The position numbers were made by a program, and so were the translations under genes. A stretch of 64,000 bases of DNA from CAIKZZ01 sp035524495 (GTDB lineage Bacteria; Pseudomonadota; Gammaproteobacteria; Steroidobacterales; Steroidobacteraceae). Below, piece by piece: positions 62,509 through 64,000 of this stretch (positions within the stretch are counted from its first letter, which is position 1; every line of letters begins with the position of its first letter). The notes beneath the pieces are model-generated. The model had not been told where the DNA came from. It worked only from the letters and a program-made list of their open reading frames with translations, and made no database searches. Location: contig DATKOR010000051.1 in NCBI GenBank assembly GCA_035524495.1, positions 49,931-113,930 on the forward strand. The letters run 5' to 3'.

Positions 62509-63264
62509 TTAGGGGTTCGCATAGGCCGAGGCAATCAGGCCGGCCGTCGCGGCCGGCGCACTGAGCGCGTGCGCCGCGTGGTGGTGCTCGGTCGGATGCA
62601 CGAGCGCCGCGAGTGCGGTCCAGACGGCGGCGACCAGCACCGCAGTGCCGGCCGTGCGGCGCAGCGCCGGGCGCCTCAACCAGGCGCCGAGCGAGGCGCC
62701 GCCGATCGTGAGGCCGAGCAGCGCCGGTAGCGTGCCGGCGCCGAAGGCCAGCATCGTCGCCGCGCCGCCGAGCGCGCTGCCGCTGGCCGCTGCGACCAGC
62801 AGCACCGAGTACACGAGACCGCACGGCATGAAGCCCCAGACGAGCCCGAGCGCCGCCGGCCGCAGGGCCGGCGGTAGCCGGCCGGCGCGGCCCAGCAGCG
62901 GACGCAGACGCGTCCACACGGCCTGGCCGAGGCGCTCGGCGCCGAGCCAGTCCCGGCCCGACAGGAGCCGCAGCGCGAGCGCGGCGAGCAGCAGCGCCGC
63001 GAGCAGCCGGATCACGAGCGCGGCGCGCGGCAGGAGCGTCGGCGCCGCGACGCCGCCGAGCGCGAACCCGAACAGCGCGCCGACGAGCCCGTAGCTCGCG
63101 AGCCGCGCGGCGTTGAACGCGAGCGCGCCGGCGAGCGCTGCGCGTCCGCGCGGCAGCGTCGCACCGACCGCCGCCGCGATGCCGCCGCACATCGCTGCGC
63201 AGTGGGCGCTGCCGGCGAGGCCCGCCGCGAGCGCCGCGCCTGCGCTGAGCACGGCCTCGCTCAC
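62509..63264 (-). CDS. TauE/SafE-like membrane protein of the cbb3 oxidase cluster
   Basis: A 251-residue membrane protein with about six transmembrane helices. It carries AGSAHCAAMCGGIAAAV near residues 15-31 and LGLVWGFMPCGLVYSVL near 150. Such Cys-containing proteins of the sulfite exporter TauE/SafE or DsbD-like group regularly follow ccoS and are thought to help copper or redox handling in cbb3 oxidase assembly. The C-terminus has HPTEHHHAAH, which could bind metal. GTG 63264 overlaps the ccoS stop as GTGA; a longer frame upstream overlaps ccoS and is not used. Confidence 0.86.
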   Translation of the reverse strand: MSEAVLSAGAALAAGLAGSAHCAAMCGGIAAAVGATLPRGRAALAGALAFNAARLASYGLVGALFGFALGGVAAPTLLPRAALVIRLLAALLLAALALRLLSGRDWLGAERLGQAVWTRLRPLLGRAGRLPPALRPAALGLVWGFMPCGLVYSVLLVAAASGSALGGAATMLAFGAGTLPALLGLTIGGASLGAWLRRPALRRTAGTAVLVAAVWTALAALVHPTEHHHAAHALSAPAATAGLIASAYANP

Positions 63265-63419
63265 CGCGGCGGCCCTGGCGGCGCGTCGTCGCTCAGCACC
63301 GACCAGCCGGGCGACTCGAGATCGTCGAACTGGCCGTCGCCGACCGCCCAGAAGAATGCCCACAGCGCGAAACCGACGAGCACGAGGCCGAGCGGGATCA
63401 GCACGAAGATGATGCTCAT
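63261..63419 (-). CDS. ccoS: CcoS, cbb3 oxidase assembly protein
   Basis: A 52-residue CcoS. A single transmembrane helix (about 4-26) is followed by FFWAVGDGQFDDLESPGWSVL, the family signature. CcoS is needed to insert cofactors (heme and copper) into cbb3 cytochrome oxidase. Its ATG overlaps the ccoI stop (ATGA), and its stop overlaps the following membrane-protein start (GTGA). Confidence 0.95.
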   Translation of the reverse strand: MSIIFVLIPLGLVLVGFALWAFFWAVGDGQFDDLESPGWSVLSDDAPPGPPR

Positions 63420-64000
63420 GTGGCCGCGGCCTCGCGGACGACGATGGGCGCGGCCGGGCGAGCGGACGCCCGGCGCGGGGGGCGCGCGAGCCGCAGCGCG
63501 TTCAGCACGACGAGCAGCGAGCTCGCCGACATGCCGACGGCCGCGAGCCACGGCGGCACCCAGCCGAGCGCGGCGAGCGGCAGCGCCACGAGGTTGTAGG
63601 CGGCCGACCATACGAGGTTCTGGCGCACGATCGCGGTCGTGCGGCGCGCGAGGCGCACGGCGGCGGGCAGCGTCGCGAGCTCGCCGCGCAGCGCGACCAG
63701 ATCCGCGCTCGCCTGCGCGAGCGCCGAACCCGACCCGAGTGCCAGCGACACCGATGCGGCGCGCAGCGTTGGCGCGTCATTGACGCCGTCGCCGACCGCG
63801 AGGACCCGCGCGCCGCCGGCGCGCAGCCGCTCGAGGAGCGCGAGCTTGTCCGCCGGCAGCAGGCGCGCGTGCCAGCGCTGGATGCCGAGCGACGACGCGG
63901 CCCGGCGCACCGCGACCGGGTCATCGCCGCTCGCGATCAGCGGTGCAAGGCCGAGCGACTCGAGCTCGCGCACCACGTGCTCGGCGTCGGGCCGCAGCGC
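63416..64000 (-). CDS. ccoI: CcoI/FixI copper-transporting P-type ATPase (partial)
   Basis: The last 194 residues of a P1B-type ATPase; the rest lies beyond the right edge of the window. Visible are LIASGDDPVAVRRAASSLG, the P-domain hinge VLAVGDGVNDAPTLRAASVSLALG, and two C-terminal transmembrane helices with NLVWSAAYNLVALPLAALGWVPPW and MSASSLLVVLNALRL. Position directly before ccoS identifies it as CcoI, which supplies copper to cbb3 oxidase. The catalytic DKTGT and CPC motifs are outside the window. Confidence 0.92.
   Translation of the reverse strand, partial: ALRPDAEHVVRELESLGLAPLIASGDDPVAVRRAASSLGIQRWHARLLPADKLALLERLRAGGARVLAVGDGVNDAPTLRAASVSLALGSGSALAQASADLVALRGELATLPAAVRLARRTTAIVRQNLVWSAAYNLVALPLAALGWVPPWLAAVGMSASSLLVVLNALRLARPPRRASARPAAPIVVREAAAT

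Overview
This 64-kb window is chromosomal DNA from a very GC-rich proteobacterium (roughly 70% G+C by eye). A Gram-negative envelope is shown by a TonB-dependent receptor, a lipid A L-Ara4N (arn) operon, a DegP-type protease and a PBP4-type peptidase. UrcA, DUF748, CrbS/CrbR and a DUF6763-like acidic protein make a gammaproteobacterium (Steroidobacter/Nevskia-like) my best guess, but the genus cannot be settled from this sequence. No rRNA, tRNA, CRISPR array, insertion sequence or prophage is visible. Genes are packed tightly, with many ATGA or GTGA stop/start overlaps.

Layout. (1) 1-10844: the distal part of a [NiFe] uptake-hydrogenase operon, hupFGHIJK-hypABFCDE-hypX. The structural genes presumably lie just upstream of the window. 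A convergent slyD with a His-rich tail follows (10853-11338), then an RraA-like gene. (2) 11960-23351: an acetate module. It holds the symporter-fused sensor kinase CrbS, its regulator CrbR, acetyl-CoA synthetase, DUF485/YjcH, ActP, a cNMP/CBS/DUF294 nucleotidyltransferase and a DnaQ-type exonuclease. (3) 23348-32067: envelope and periplasm genes: dacB, a lipoprotein DegP followed by two FGE-fold proteins, a NylB-like serine hydrolase and a lower-GC TonB receptor. (4) 32176-45869: an xdhC-like/GNAT/MATE operon, a ferredoxin-NADP reductase-like flavoprotein, tesB, DUF748, a GNAT, an FAD-linked oxidase, photolyase, htpX and a small winged-helix regulator. (5) 45866-52604: a minus-strand arn operon (arnT-B-C-A(FT)-A(DH)-D) with ArnA split into two genes. 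(6) 52755-57926: an MBL/beta-CASP nuclease, a Pit phosphate transporter, a small membrane protein, a UrcA protein and a CbpA-like J-protein. (7) 57940-64000, all minus strand: ccoI (cut by the window edge), ccoS and a TauE-like protein for cbb3 oxidase assembly; an acidic protein; fixL and fixJ; a degenerate receiver; and a ferritin-like/VIT1 metal transporter.

How it fits together. The energy genes fit life at fluctuating oxygen: H2 oxidation with an enzyme whose CO ligand can be made aerobically (HypX), a high-affinity cbb3 oxidase, and a FixL with the heme-PAS His and Arg in place. Acetate scavenging has its own sensor kinase. The most unusual items are the receiver with Glu in place of the phospho-Asp beside FixLJ, the lipid-anchored DegP with two cysteine-less FGE-fold partners, the DUF294/exonuclease pair attached to the acetate module, and an imperfect direct repeat between acs and yjcH that could be the CrbR operator.
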